A DNA stretch of 63,227 nt from Camelimonas lactis (GTDB taxonomy: Bacteria > Pseudomonadota > Alphaproteobacteria > Rhizobiales > Beijerinckiaceae), in NCBI RefSeq assembly GCF_004342915.1, contig NZ_SLWL01000018.1:1-63227 (forward strand), read 5' to 3'. A model generated the notes under the pieces. It made no database searches. It had not been told where the DNA came from and saw only the letters and a list, made by a program, of their open reading frames with translations. Position numbers and translations under genes: made by a program. This document shows, piece by piece, positions 18,400 to 27,880 of the stretch (position 1 is its first letter; every line of letters starts with the position of its first letter).

Positions 18400-18981
18400 T
18401 TAGCTGCTTCCGGCCTCGCCCTGCGCGCCGCTGTCCTGCGCCATGAAATCGATCAGGCGCAGTGAGCGGTCGGCGCAGACAACAAGCTCGGGAAGAATGC
18501 GGCGCAGGACATCGAAGTCCTCCGCGGACAGCGCCTCGAACAGGGCGTCGTTGGCCGGACGCTGCACGCGCGTCAGAAGCGCAAGTTGCTTCTCGGCATA
18601 GGGGGTCACCGTCAGCACGACGCGCCGGCGGTCCGCCGGGTTGGTTTCCTTCTTCACGAAGCCGGCGGCGACCAGCTTGTTGACCTCGATGGTCACGAAG
18701 GCGCCGCTGAGATGAAGATGCCCGGCAATGGTGTTGACCCCGACGCCCTCTTTTCCCTGAAACTGCGCCAGCGCCACCAGAATTGTGTACTGCGAGCCAG
18801 ACAGCGAGATCAGGGCGCCTAGCCGGGCGCGGACTTCCTGGATGCGCGCCGCGAAGCCCAGCATGTCGTGGATCATCGCGCGAAATGCTTCGTCGGAGCC
18901 GTCGCGGAGCAAACTGGGACGAGAGACCGTCAAAGGTCGCGCCGGTTGGTGGCCGGGATCCCGTTTTGTCTGGCGAACCAT
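18400..18981 (-). CDS. MarR-family transcriptional regulator
   Basis: The 193-residue protein carries a winged helix-turn-helix of the MarR type: LSGSQYTILVAL, then GVNTIAGHLHLSGAFVTIEVNKLVAAGFV (recognition region about residues 82-110), then the wing motif NPADRRRVVLTVT. MarR proteins bind palindromes as dimers and release on binding small, often aromatic, ligands. It is divergent from the flavin reductase/monooxygenase operon and a perfect inverted repeat lies between them, so it probably represses that operon and responds to its substrate. An unusually long N-terminal tail (about 30 residues) precedes the domain. Confidence 0.88.
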   Translation of the reverse strand: MVRQTKRDPGHQPARPLTVSRPSLLRDGSDEAFRAMIHDMLGFAARIQEVRARLGALISLSGSQYTILVALAQFQGKEGVGVNTIAGHLHLSGAFVTIEVNKLVAAGFVKKETNPADRRRVVLTVTPYAEKQLALLTRVQRPANDALFEALSAEDFDVLRRILPELVVCADRSLRLIDFMAQDSGAQGEAGSS

Positions 18982-19083
18982 GCGTTCCTACACCTCCGTG
19001 CCCTGCCCAATGCCCTAACGCCTTAGGCCCTGCCGGGCAATCGGGAAAAATCCGGCCCTGGCGCCCAGGAAAGAGGCGCCGGG

Positions 19084-19112
19084 TTGATTGACATAAATTA
19101 GATTTGCATAAT
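19084..19112 (+). promoter_or_regulatory. Sigma-70-like promoter of the monooxygenase operon
   Basis: TTGATT (19084-19089) and CATAAT (19107-19112) are separated by 17 bp, in an AT-rich island in otherwise GC-rich DNA, about 50 bp upstream of the flavin reductase start. The proposed MarR operator begins at the last base of the -10 element. Confidence 0.5.
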
Positions 19113-19130
19113 ACCTTTATATCAAAGGTA
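19112..19130. promoter_or_regulatory. Probable MarR operator
   Basis: TACCTTT-N5-AAAGGTA is a perfect 7-bp inverted repeat in the MarR/flavin-reductase divergent region, directly downstream of the -10 element. This size and symmetry fit a MarR dimer site, and bound protein would block transcription start. Confidence 0.6.
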
Positions 19131-19160
19131 ATGACGACAGCCGCGATCTGGAGACGCCCC

Positions 19161-19670
19161 ATGATCCCAAACCAACCGCTGGCCAAGGACATTGATCCAC
19201 GCGCCTTCCGGCAGGCGCTTGGCCATTTCGCCACTGGCATTGCCGTTGTCACCGCCCGGGGCGCCAACGACGCGGTGATCGGCATGACGATGACCTCGTT
19301 CAATTCCGTTTCGCTCGACCCGCCGCTGGTGCTGTTCAGCGTCGCGCGCTCCGCATGGAGCCTGCCGGCGATGCAATCGGCGCAGAGCTATGCGGTGAAT
19401 GTGCTGGATGACGCCCAGCAACATATCTCCGACCGGTTCGCGCGGGCCTCATCCGACAAGTGGGCCGACGTGAATCACCGGCCGGGACTGCACGGGGCCC
19501 CGCTGATCGAGGGCGCGCTCGCCCACTTCGAATGCGCGCCATATGCGAGCCATGACGGCGGCGACCACGTGATCTTCCTTGCCCGCGTGGTGTCGTTTTC
19601 CGCCACCCAGGGCGAACCGCTCATCTTTTTCCGGGGCCGGTATTGCCGGCTTGCCGATGCGGGCGCCTGA
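19161..19670 (+). CDS. Flavin reductase (HpaC-like) of a two-component monooxygenase
   Basis: The 169-residue protein belongs to the flavin reductase domain family, which reduces FMN or FAD with NAD(P)H and hands reduced flavin to a partner monooxygenase. Typical segments are FRQALGHFATGIAVVTA near residue 15, TSFNSVSLDPPLVLFSV near 45, and the C-terminal FFRGRYCRL. ATG 19161 with GGAG upstream gives the standard family start; an earlier in-frame ATG at 19104 overlaps the operator. The HpaB-type partner follows 42 nt later. Confidence 0.9.
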   Translation: MIPNQPLAKDIDPRAFRQALGHFATGIAVVTARGANDAVIGMTMTSFNSVSLDPPLVLFSVARSAWSLPAMQSAQSYAVNVLDDAQQHISDRFARASSDKWADVNHRPGLHGAPLIEGALAHFECAPYASHDGGDHVIFLARVVSFSATQGEPLIFFRGRYCRLADAGA

Positions 19671-19712
19671 GCGCCGCGCCCGCCGCCAGACCATGTTTTC
19701 AGGAGCCACGCC

Positions 19713-21194
19713 ATGATCAAGACCGGCGCACAGCACATCGCCAGCCTCCAGGACGGCCGCGAGATCTATCTCGATGGCCAGCGCGTCGCCGACGCGACTG
19801 TTCATCCCGCTTACCGGGGCGCGGTCGCCTCCGTTGGCCAGATGTTCGATTTCCAGAGCGCGCCGGGAAACCGCGAGCTCATGACCTTCGACACCGGCGC
19901 GGGGCATCGCGCCAATCGTATCTGGGAGCTGCCGAAGAGCTACGAAGAGCTGAAGCGCCGCCGCGCCGGCCTTGAGGCCTGGACCGAATTGCACGCCGGC
20001 TTTCTCGGCCGGGCGCCCGACCACGTGGCGTCGTGCATCTCCGGCATGTACATGGGGCTGGACGTCTTCGAGGCGTACAATCCGGCGCGCGCCAAAGCCC
20101 TGGCTGATTACTACGCCTACGCCCGCGACAACGACCTTTACCTGACCTATGTGATCATCAACCCGCAGGCGGACCGCTCGAAAAGCGCCGCCCAGCAGGC
20201 CGATCCGTACCTGTCGGCCGGCGTTGTCGACCAGGACGCGGAAGGCATCACCGTGCGCGGCGCCAAGATGCTGGCGACAGGCGGGATCATGGCGAATGAA
20301 GTGTTCGTCACCTGCATCCAGCCGTTGCAGCCTGGCGACGAACGCTACGCCGTCTCCTTCGCAATTCCGATGAACGCCAGGGGTCTGAAGATCCTGTCGC
20401 GGAAGTCCTATGAGGCCTCCAGCCAGTCGGTGTTCGACAACCCGCTGTCCAGCCGCTTCGATGAAAACGACGCCGTCCTGTACTTCGATGACGTGAAGGT
20501 GCCATGGGACCGGGTTTTCGTGGTCGACTCCATCGAGATGACCTCGAAGCAGTTCAACGCCACCCCGGCCCACGTTTACCAGAACTACCAGGCGCAGATT
20601 CGCCTCTCGGTGAAGGTGCGCTTCCTGCTCGGCCTCGCCCATCGCATCGCCGCCATCAACGGCGTCGCCAACTTCCCGCAGGTCCGGGAAATGTTGGGCG
20701 TGCTGGCGGCGGAAGGCGCGATGGTCGACGCCCTGGTCGCGGCGATGGAGGCCAAGGGCTACCACCATGGCCCCTACTTCGTCCCGGATCGCCACACCCT
20801 TTACGCCGCGCAGGTGCTGACCCAGCCGCTGTACGGCAAGATTCTGAACACGCTGCGTGAGCTGGCCGGCGGCGGCATGATCATGTTGCCCTCGTCCGTT
20901 CAGGACTTCAGCAACCCGGAAGTCGCGCGCCTGATCGGCAAAACCCAGCAGTCGCCCGCCGCCAGCGCCATCGACAAGGTGAAGTTCTACAAGCTGGCCT
21001 GGGACGCCGTCGGCTCCGAGTTCGCCTCGCGCCACGCCCAGTATGAAATGTTCTACGCCGGCGCCGGCTTCGTGACGAAGGGCCACTCCTTCCGCACCTA
21101 TGACTGGGGCAAGGCCGAGGCGCTGGTGAAAAACATCATCGATTCCTACGACCTGGCGGATGAGCTCCCCGGCGTCAGTCTCGCCGCCGGGTAA
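19713..21194 (+). CDS. HpaB-family FADH2-dependent aromatic monooxygenase
   Basis: A 493-residue member of the 4-hydroxyphenylacetate 3-monooxygenase (HpaB) family, which hydroxylates phenol-like rings using reduced flavin and O2. Typical segments include YLTYVIINPQADRSK, GAKMLATGG in the flavin region, and DDVKVPWDRVF. AGGAG sits 7 nt before the ATG. It lies behind its likely reductase and before cupin and amidase genes. The rest of the classical homoprotocatechuate pathway (hpaDEFGH) is absent, so the substrate is probably not 4-hydroxyphenylacetate. Substrate unknown. Confidence 0.9.
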   Translation: MIKTGAQHIASLQDGREIYLDGQRVADATVHPAYRGAVASVGQMFDFQSAPGNRELMTFDTGAGHRANRIWELPKSYEELKRRRAGLEAWTELHAGFLGRAPDHVASCISGMYMGLDVFEAYNPARAKALADYYAYARDNDLYLTYVIINPQADRSKSAAQQADPYLSAGVVDQDAEGITVRGAKMLATGGIMANEVFVTCIQPLQPGDERYAVSFAIPMNARGLKILSRKSYEASSQSVFDNPLSSRFDENDAVLYFDDVKVPWDRVFVVDSIEMTSKQFNATPAHVYQNYQAQIRLSVKVRFLLGLAHRIAAINGVANFPQVREMLGVLAAEGAMVDALVAAMEAKGYHHGPYFVPDRHTLYAAQVLTQPLYGKILNTLRELAGGGMIMLPSSVQDFSNPEVARLIGKTQQSPAASAIDKVKFYKLAWDAVGSEFASRHAQYEMFYAGAGFVTKGHSFRTYDWGKAEALVKNIIDSYDLADELPGVSLAAG

Positions 21195-21281
21195 GACGTC
21201 CGTCCCGCCGGCCATCAGTCAATCGCGCCATGGAATGCGGAAGGGCGCCGCCCTTCCGCGACGTTCGAGCGGAGGCTCACC

Positions 21282-21662
21282 ATGCCTGTCAACAAGACCC
21301 ACGACGAATTTCACACGCTGGACATGGATGCGGGTTGGGAAACCCCACCCGGTTATCCCAGCGGCATCAAGCAGAAGATCCTGTCCGGGGCGCTGGACGA
21401 AGAAAACCGCGCCGGCACGCGCACGCGCCTGCTGCGGTTTGACCCGGGCGTGTTCACGACCGCGCCTTTCGTGCACGAATACTGGGAAGAGGTGTTTCTG
21501 GTTTCAGGCGATCTGACCGTCGGCAACGACGTCAATGGCGAAGGCGGGGAATCATTCCAGCCCTTCACCTACGCCTGTCGCCCGCCGGGAGCCTGGCACG
21601 GCCCGTTCAGGTCGGAAAAAGGCTGCCTGCTGCTCGAAATCCACTATTTCGACCCGGTCTGA
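21282..21662 (+). CDS. Small cupin-domain protein
   Basis: A 126-residue single-domain cupin (ChrR-like). Motif 1 reads HEYWEEVFLVSG, with H65 and E69/E70 but no second His of the usual HxH. Motif 2 reads PPGAWHGPF with H106. A metal site of two His and one Glu is therefore possible but reduced. GGAGG stands at good distance before the ATG. Cupins in catabolic loci can be ring-cleaving dioxygenases, isomerases or ligand binders; the short length gives no way to choose. Confidence 0.82.
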   Translation: MPVNKTHDEFHTLDMDAGWETPPGYPSGIKQKILSGALDEENRAGTRTRLLRFDPGVFTTAPFVHEYWEEVFLVSGDLTVGNDVNGEGGESFQPFTYACRPPGAWHGPFRSEKGCLLLEIHYFDPV

Positions 21663-21793
21663 GCCCTGGCGGGGCGCTGGCGTCGGCCAGCGCCGTTGCC
21701 CATCGCGGGAGCCTTGGTTCCATGGCGATGCGGTTCCAGCGTGGCGCGCGGTGGCGCCCGTTCCTGAATTCCACTCCTGTCGCGGAGCCTTCC

Positions 21794-23167
21794 ATGTCTG
21801 CTTCCAGGCCCACCCTCGCTTCCCTGGCCCGTGATCTCGCCAGCGGCGCCGTTACGTCGCGCCAGCTCGTTGAGCAGTGCCTCGCGCGGATCGCGGCGCC
21901 CGCCGGAGAAGGCGCCCGCGCCTTTATCTCGGTGGCGACGGAATCCGCGCTGGCGGCCGCGGACGCCATGGACCGGCTGCGGGCCGTCGGCATGGCGCCA
22001 ACGCCCTTTGCCGGCATCCCCATCGCCACCAAGGACCTGTTCGACGTGCGCGGGGAAGTGACCACCGCCGGGTCGCGCGTCCTGGCGGACCGGGGTCCGG
22101 CGACGGAGGACGCGGTGGCCGTGGCGCGCCTGCGCGCCGCGGGCTTCATCCATATTGGCCGCACCAACATGACCGAATTCGCCTATTCCGGCCTGGGCAT
22201 GAACCCGCACTATGGCAATCCGCGCACGCCCTGGCGGCGCGATGAAGGGCGCGTGTCGGGCGGCTCGACCTCCGGGGGCGCCGTCGCGGTTGCCGATGGC
22301 ATGGCTTTCGCCGCGCTTGGCACCGATACGGGCGGCTCCTGCCGCATACCGGCGGGGTTCTGCGGCATTGTCGGGTACAAGCCGACCGCCAGCCGCGTGC
22401 CGCAGGATGGTTGCACGCCGCTGTCGCCGAGCCTCGACTCCGTCGGCCCGCTGGCCGCCAGCGTCGATTGCTGCGCCGTGCTTGACGCGGTGCTGGCGGG
22501 CGAGCCGGCGCGCGCGCTGAAACCGGCAGCGCTGGCTGGCCTGCGCCTGGCGGTGCTGCGCACCGTGGCCATGGATGGGCTTGACCCCGACGTAGCGATC
22601 GCCTTTGCCGCCGCGCTTGAAGCATTTGCCGAGGCCGGGGCGACCATCACCGAAATCGAGGCGCCGGAACTGTCCGAGATCGCCCCCATGAACAGCAAGG
22701 GCGGCTTCACGGCGGCCGAGAGCTATGCCTGGCATCGCGAGCTGATCGCGCGCAGCGCCGACGGTTACGATCCACGGGTCCTTGGTCGCATCAGCCGCGG
22801 CCGCGACCAGAGCGCCGCCGATTACATCCAGTTGCTGGCCCATCGCAGGTCGATCGCCGCGCGGGCCAACGCCCGTTTCACCGATTACGACGCGGTCGTG
22901 TTCCCGACAGTGGCCATGTTGCCGCCGCGGATCGCCGACCTTGGCGAAACGCCGGTCGACAATGGCGACGCCGCCTACACCGCCGCCAATCTGCTGGCGC
23001 TGCGCAACGCGACGCTAATCAACGTCATTGATGGTTGCGCCGTGTCGTTGCCGATCGGCGCCGAAGACGGCCCGCCCGTCGGGCTGACCATTGCCGGCGT
23101 CTCGGGCAATGATCGCCGCATCCTGGCGATCGCCGCCGGCATGGAGCGGCTTTTCCGCCCGGCGTAG
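21794..23167 (+). CDS. Amidase-signature family hydrolase
   Basis: A 457-residue amidase-signature enzyme that hydrolyses a C-N amide bond. The Ser-cisSer-Lys triad can be placed at K80 (IATKDLFDV), S158 (GGSTSGG) and S182 (DTGGSCRIPA). The start at 21794 has GGAG upstream; the in-frame ATG at 21722 would add 24 low-complexity residues. It is the last gene of the flavin reductase operon and ends just before a terminator. There are no GatB/GatC neighbours, so this is a catabolic amidase and not the tRNA amidotransferase GatA. Substrate unknown. Confidence 0.9.
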   Translation: MSASRPTLASLARDLASGAVTSRQLVEQCLARIAAPAGEGARAFISVATESALAAADAMDRLRAVGMAPTPFAGIPIATKDLFDVRGEVTTAGSRVLADRGPATEDAVAVARLRAAGFIHIGRTNMTEFAYSGLGMNPHYGNPRTPWRRDEGRVSGGSTSGGAVAVADGMAFAALGTDTGGSCRIPAGFCGIVGYKPTASRVPQDGCTPLSPSLDSVGPLAASVDCCAVLDAVLAGEPARALKPAALAGLRLAVLRTVAMDGLDPDVAIAFAAALEAFAEAGATITEIEAPELSEIAPMNSKGGFTAAESYAWHRELIARSADGYDPRVLGRISRGRDQSAADYIQLLAHRRSIAARANARFTDYDAVVFPTVAMLPPRIADLGETPVDNGDAAYTAANLLALRNATLINVIDGCAVSLPIGAEDGPPVGLTIAGVSGNDRRILAIAAGMERLFRPA

Positions 23168-23218
23168 CGGATTTCCAGGTCCCTGACCGCTCAGCCCCTC
23201 CTGACGGCAGATGACAAG

Positions 23219-23251
23219 AGCGCGGCCCTCCCCCCAGGGGCCGCGCTTTTT
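23219..23251 (+). terminator. Intrinsic terminator of the monooxygenase/amidase operon
   Basis: A 10-bp perfect stem AGCGCGGCCC / GGGCCGCGCT followed by T residues, about 50 bp after the amidase stop. Confidence 0.88.
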
Positions 23252-23371
23252 GCTGGTCAGCGCTTGTTAACGCTCAGGTCACGCCCAGATCGCGCCCAGG
23301 TCGCGCTCACTCCGACGTCTTGCCACCGCCCCACATCTAGCCGGGGCGTCGCCAGGCCATCGACGCGGGAC

Positions 23372-23398
23372 AAAAAAGGCGGCCCGCCGGGCCGCCTT
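23372..23398 (-). terminator. Intrinsic terminator of the DUF2848/Liv operon
   Basis: Read on the minus strand, GGCGGCCC-GGC-GGGCCGCC is followed by six T. It lies 45 bp downstream of the DUF2848 stop and faces the amidase terminator, so the two operons are insulated from each other. Confidence 0.88.
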
Positions 23399-23442
23399 GT
23401 ACGCATCTCCTGGCCGGCGAACGTTCGCCGCCCTGCCCTGGC

Positions 23443-24135
23443 TCAACCCACGACTGGCAACTCCACCACGTCATAGGCGTGCTGGATTTTCCGGCCCAGC
23501 ACCGGATCCTCGATCTCGAACTCAAAGCGCGACGCGGAGCGGATGCCGCCGATCGCAGCCAGCGTGCCGCACAGCATGGCCGAGCCCGCCGCCAGGCTGG
23601 CGTCGTCATTATATCCGGCCCGAACCTCCCCGGGCGGCAGCATCGTGGCGACGGACCCCTGCTGGTAAAGCACGCGCTCGCCGTTGATGACGGCCCATGA
23701 GCGCAACATCAGCTGGTCCCAATGCGGCGTCACGTCCGCCAGCAACCACAGGTCGCGGCCAACCGGCTTGTCGCACACCTGCTTGGAAACGGTGATGCCA
23801 TAAGCCTCCACGGTGCGGTCCGTATGGTCCGAGCCAATGCCAAGATAGCGCTCGCCGCCGGCTTCGACGAGCATGAACTCAACTTCGCCGCTGGAGTCGG
23901 GGCCGGTGCATTCGATGGCCGGCGCCTGGGTGAGACGGGCGCATGACGCCCGATAGTAGACCGGCATCGACGCTGGCCGCTTCACGCCCAGCTCTTCCAG
24001 TTCGGCAATGTGCTTCTCCACGGCGGCCTTGTCGCGGCCAGTCCAGCCGGCGATGACGAAGTGATTGATCGTGAGCGTCACGGCGTCGACGCCATCGCGC
24101 CGGTGCACCGAAAAATTGAGGCTCTGGCCAGACAT
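23443..24135 (-). CDS. DUF2848 family protein (fumarylacetoacetase-like)
   Basis: A 230-residue protein of the DUF2848 family. Conserved segments are AGWTGRDKAAVEKHIAELE near the N-terminus, GVGSDHTDR-type LGIGSDHTDRTVE near residue 105, SKQVCDKP near 120, and a C-terminal FEIEDPVLGR. The family resembles fumarylacetoacetate-hydrolase-type folds and is usually found beside amidases and transport genes; no activity is established. Start ATG 24135 has AGGA 7 nt upstream and gives the usual length; in-frame ATGs at 24141 and 24165 are possible. Last gene of the Liv operon. Confidence 0.8.
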   Translation of the reverse strand: MSGQSLNFSVHRRDGVDAVTLTINHFVIAGWTGRDKAAVEKHIAELEELGVKRPASMPVYYRASCARLTQAPAIECTGPDSSGEVEFMLVEAGGERYLGIGSDHTDRTVEAYGITVSKQVCDKPVGRDLWLLADVTPHWDQLMLRSWAVINGERVLYQQGSVATMLPPGEVRAGYNDDASLAAGSAMLCGTLAAIGGIRSASRFEFEIEDPVLGRKIQHAYDVVELPVVG

Positions 24136-24268
24136 GTGCATATCCTGGTTGTGGGCCTGCGCCATCCCTGGCGCAGGGGCGCGAACGCGCTGGGTCGGAA
24201 ACTGCGATGAAGGGCCCCGCCGCCCCACGCCGGCCGGAGCCGGCGGAAGCGGCGGGCGTGTGCGCCGC

Positions 24269-25447
24269 TTATTCGGGCTTGCGGGTGTCAAACAGGCTCC
24301 ACGCGTCGCCCTTCACTTCCAGCACATAGATCGGCTTCACCGAGTCGCCGTTGACGAACGAAATTTCGCCTTCAAGGGCCGGGAACTTCTTCAGCGCCGT
24401 GACCTGATCACGGATCGCGGTGCGCTCCTTCTCCAGCCCGGCCTTGTCGCCAGAGACGTTGGCCCGTTTCATGGCTTCGGCGTAGATCAGCACGATGTCA
24501 TAGGCCGAGGCGTCCATCTGGTTGGGTTCGTGGCGATTGAGGCCCGCCGCCCTGGTGCGCTCGCCGAATTCCTTGGTGAAGGCGCGGGTCCTGTCATTGA
24601 CGTCATGGAAAAAGGTGGTGCCGATGGTCAGCCCCTCGCCCGCGCCCTCCATGCGCTTTGGCAGCTCGGGATCGGCGATGGTGGTGCCGCCGATCACCCG
24701 CGCCTTCAGTCCCTGACGCTTCATCTCGCGCGAGAGGTTGATGGCGCCTTCGGGCGGCGCGCCAATGCCGATGACGTCCGGAGCCATCCCCTTCAGCCGC
24801 GACACCTGGGGCGACAGGTCAAAAGCCGCGAACTGGAAATCGACCGAACCCTTCAGCTCCACGCCATAGGTCTTGAACAGTTCCGGCGCCACTTTCGCGC
24901 CGACGGATTTGGAGACGGTGTCGTCCGTGGCGTAGGCGACGGCGCCAGTGGCCATGGGGAGCTTCTTGTCCCTGAGCGACGCCATGACGGCGTCGATCGC
25001 CTTGCCCTCGTCAACCGTGTTGCGGAAGGCGTAGGAGAAGCCCTTCGTCAGGCCCGGCGCCGAGGACGAGTTCGACATCACGGCGATGCCCGACCGCTCG
25101 CCGACCGGGAAAGCCGTGCGCACTTCCGAGGATGAGAACGGCCCGATAACGGCGAGGGCGCCGTTGTCATTGGCGAACTGGCGCACGCCGGTCGCCGCCT
25201 GCTTCGGGTCGCCGGCCGTGTCGAACGTGACGATCCTGATCTGTTTGCCGTTGACGCCCCCGGCCTTGTTGACCTCGTCAACGGCCATCCGGACCGCTGC
25301 TTCATTGGTATTCGACAGGCTGACGTAAGGTCCGCTCCTGGCTGTCAGAAAGCCGAGCACCAGATCGTCGGCCGCCTGGGCGCCGTTGCAGCCAAGCACA
25401 AGCGCGAGGGCGGTCGCAGTTGCGGCGCCGGGAAGAACAAACTTCAT
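24269..25447 (-). CDS. Branched-chain amino-acid-type ABC transporter substrate-binding protein
   Basis: A 392-residue periplasmic binding protein of the LivJ/LivK type with a signal peptide ending in NGAQA (about residue 25). It has the type I periplasmic fold: AVRMAVDEVNKAGGVNGK near the start, then alternating domains. GAGGAGA lies 7 nt before ATG 25447, which fixes the start. Such proteins in catabolic loci often bind aromatic acids or amides instead of leucine, and here the locus encodes a monooxygenase and an amidase. Ligand unknown. Confidence 0.92.
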   Translation of the reverse strand: MKFVLPGAATATALALVLGCNGAQAADDLVLGFLTARSGPYVSLSNTNEAAVRMAVDEVNKAGGVNGKQIRIVTFDTAGDPKQAATGVRQFANDNGALAVIGPFSSSEVRTAFPVGERSGIAVMSNSSSAPGLTKGFSYAFRNTVDEGKAIDAVMASLRDKKLPMATGAVAYATDDTVSKSVGAKVAPELFKTYGVELKGSVDFQFAAFDLSPQVSRLKGMAPDVIGIGAPPEGAINLSREMKRQGLKARVIGGTTIADPELPKRMEGAGEGLTIGTTFFHDVNDRTRAFTKEFGERTRAAGLNRHEPNQMDASAYDIVLIYAEAMKRANVSGDKAGLEKERTAIRDQVTALKKFPALEGEISFVNGDSVKPIYVLEVKGDAWSLFDTRKPE

Positions 25448-25514
25448 GATCGTCTCCTCGTCTGGGCGGGGTCGCGCCCGGGCGTTTCTGGGAAAATTGG
25501 GAAGAAAGCTGGCC

Positions 25515-26231
<717 letters not shown>

Positions 26232-26234
26232 GGC

Positions 26235-27038
26235 TCAGTTCTCCCCATCGCCGATGTAGGCGCGCCGCACCTCCGGGTCCTGACGGACGACGGACAGCGG
26301 GCCTTCGGCGATCTTCTCGCCGAAGTTCAGCACCACGACATTGCTGCAGATGCTGTCGATGAAGTGCATGTCATGCTCGACGATGACCAGGGTCAGCCCC
26401 TGGGCGACAAGCAGGTTGAGATGGTCGCGCAGATCGTTGGTTTCGCTGGGGTTCAGGCCGGCGGCCGGTTCGTCCAGCAGCAGGATCGAGGCCCCGGCGA
26501 GGGTCGCCCGCACCAGGTCGACGCGCTTGCGCACGCCATAGGGCAGGCCACTCACCGTCTCGTTGGCGTAGCGCTCCAGGCCATTGTCAGCCAGGGCCTG
26601 ACGGGCCTCCTGCCTCCAGCGATGATTGGGAAACAGACGGTAGGGCGTCAGCAGATCCGTCAGCGACGCGGCGCGGATGTGCTGGCCGACCAGCAGGTTT
26701 TCCAGCACCGACAGATGGTCCATCAGGCGCACGTTCTGGAAGCTGCGGGCGATGCCGCAGCCGATCCGCCGGCGCGACGGCATGTGGGTGACGTCGACGC
26801 CGTTGACGGTGACCGCGCCCGCGTCAACGCCATAGACGCCGCTCACCAGGTTGAACACGGTGGTCTTGCCGGCGCCATTGGGGCCGATCAGCGCCGTCGC
26901 CTCGCCCTTGCGGGCAACGAAGCTGAGGTTGCGGATCGCATGGACGCCAGCGAAGGACTTGCTGATTCCCGTGACCGCCAGGGCCACAGGCGCGGCTTCC
27001 GGCGCCGCGCCGCCGGTGCTTGTCGCCTGGCTGCTCAT
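26235..27038 (-). CDS. livG: Branched-chain amino-acid-type ABC transporter ATP-binding protein LivG
   Basis: A 267-residue ABC ATPase with Walker A GPNGAGKTT, Walker B ILLLDEPAAGLNPSE and the LivG-type C-terminal extension VRRAYIGDG. The signature motif is degenerate: VSGLPYGVRKRVDLVRA instead of LSxGQQ, as is common in LivG. Its start overlaps livM as ATGA. Confidence 0.95.
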   Translation of the reverse strand: MSSQATSTGGAAPEAAPVALAVTGISKSFAGVHAIRNLSFVARKGEATALIGPNGAGKTTVFNLVSGVYGVDAGAVTVNGVDVTHMPSRRRIGCGIARSFQNVRLMDHLSVLENLLVGQHIRAASLTDLLTPYRLFPNHRWRQEARQALADNGLERYANETVSGLPYGVRKRVDLVRATLAGASILLLDEPAAGLNPSETNDLRDHLNLLVAQGLTLVIVEHDMHFIDSICSNVVVLNFGEKIAEGPLSVVRQDPEVRRAYIGDGEN

Positions 27039-27880
27039 GGGGAAGCCTCATTCGAACGGCGGCGGAAGCCCTGGAACAGGGAAGTTGTGATCAGTCCCTG
27101 CGGGCGGATGGCCATGAACAGGATGATGAACAGGGCGAAGATGGCGTAGCGCCACTGCTCGCCGAACCGCAGCGCCTCCGGCGCGAGCGTGAAGAACATG
27201 GCGCCGGCCAGCGGGCCCCACACCGTCTGGGCGCCGCCAAACAGCACGTAGAGCACGGTGAACACGCTGAGCAGGACGTTGAAGTGCTGCGCCTCGACGA
27301 AGTTGTAGTGCAGGGCGTAGAAAGCGCCGCCAAAGCCGGCGACCATGGCGCCAAGCGCGAAAGCCGCCACCTGAACGCCGCGCACCGAGATGCCCATGAG
27401 GTCGGCCACGGTGGGGTCGCTCTTCACCGCGGTGAGGTAAAGGGCAAAGCGCGTCCGCGACAGGTAGAGCATGACCAGCACCACGCCGATGGCGGCGGCG
27501 AACACCACGTATGGCCCCGCATAGGCGCTGAGGGTGTAGCCCGCCGCGCCGCCGACAACCTCCAGGTTCAGGAAGACGGCGGCGATGACCTGGCCGAGGG
27601 CAAACGTCGCCAGCGCCAGATAGATGCCGTGCGTGCGCAGCACCGGGAAGCCGATCACCAGACCGACAAGGCCGGCGGCGGCGCTGGCGACCGGCACGGC
27701 CGCCAGCATTGACCAGCCATATTCGTTGGTCAGGAACGCCGCGCCATAGGCGCCGATCGCCATGAAGCCGGCGATGCCGAGGTTGAGCTGCCCCGCGGCC
27801 ATCGGCAGATAGACGGCGTAGGCGGCGATGACATTGAAGGCGAGAACGACGAGGACGCCGGTGAGATACCCGCTCATCAC
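27035..27880 (-). CDS. livM: Branched-chain amino-acid-type ABC transporter permease LivM
   Basis: A 281-residue inner-membrane permease with about eight hydrophobic segments and the family motif GQLNLGIAGFMAIGAYGAA near residue 30. It forms the channel with LivH. It overlaps both livG and livH by 4 nt, showing translational coupling. It ends in FRPQGL-like IRPQGLITTSLF, typical of the family. Confidence 0.95.
   Translation of the reverse strand: MMSGYLTGVLVVLAFNVIAAYAVYLPMAAGQLNLGIAGFMAIGAYGAAFLTNEYGWSMLAAVPVASAAAGLVGLVIGFPVLRTHGIYLALATFALGQVIAAVFLNLEVVGGAAGYTLSAYAGPYVVFAAAIGVVLVMLYLSRTRFALYLTAVKSDPTVADLMGISVRGVQVAAFALGAMVAGFGGAFYALHYNFVEAQHFNVLLSVFTVLYVLFGGAQTVWGPLAGAMFFTLAPEALRFGEQWRYAIFALFIILFMAIRPQGLITTSLFQGFRRRSNEASP

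Noticed and set aside
19713-23167. The classical 4-hydroxyphenylacetate (hpa) pathway
   Set aside because: Only the monooxygenase pair is present; the homoprotocatechuate ring-cleavage genes are absent and an amidase is present instead.
21794-23167. GatA subunit of the tRNA amidotransferase
   Set aside because: No gatB or gatC nearby and the gene sits in a catabolic operon.
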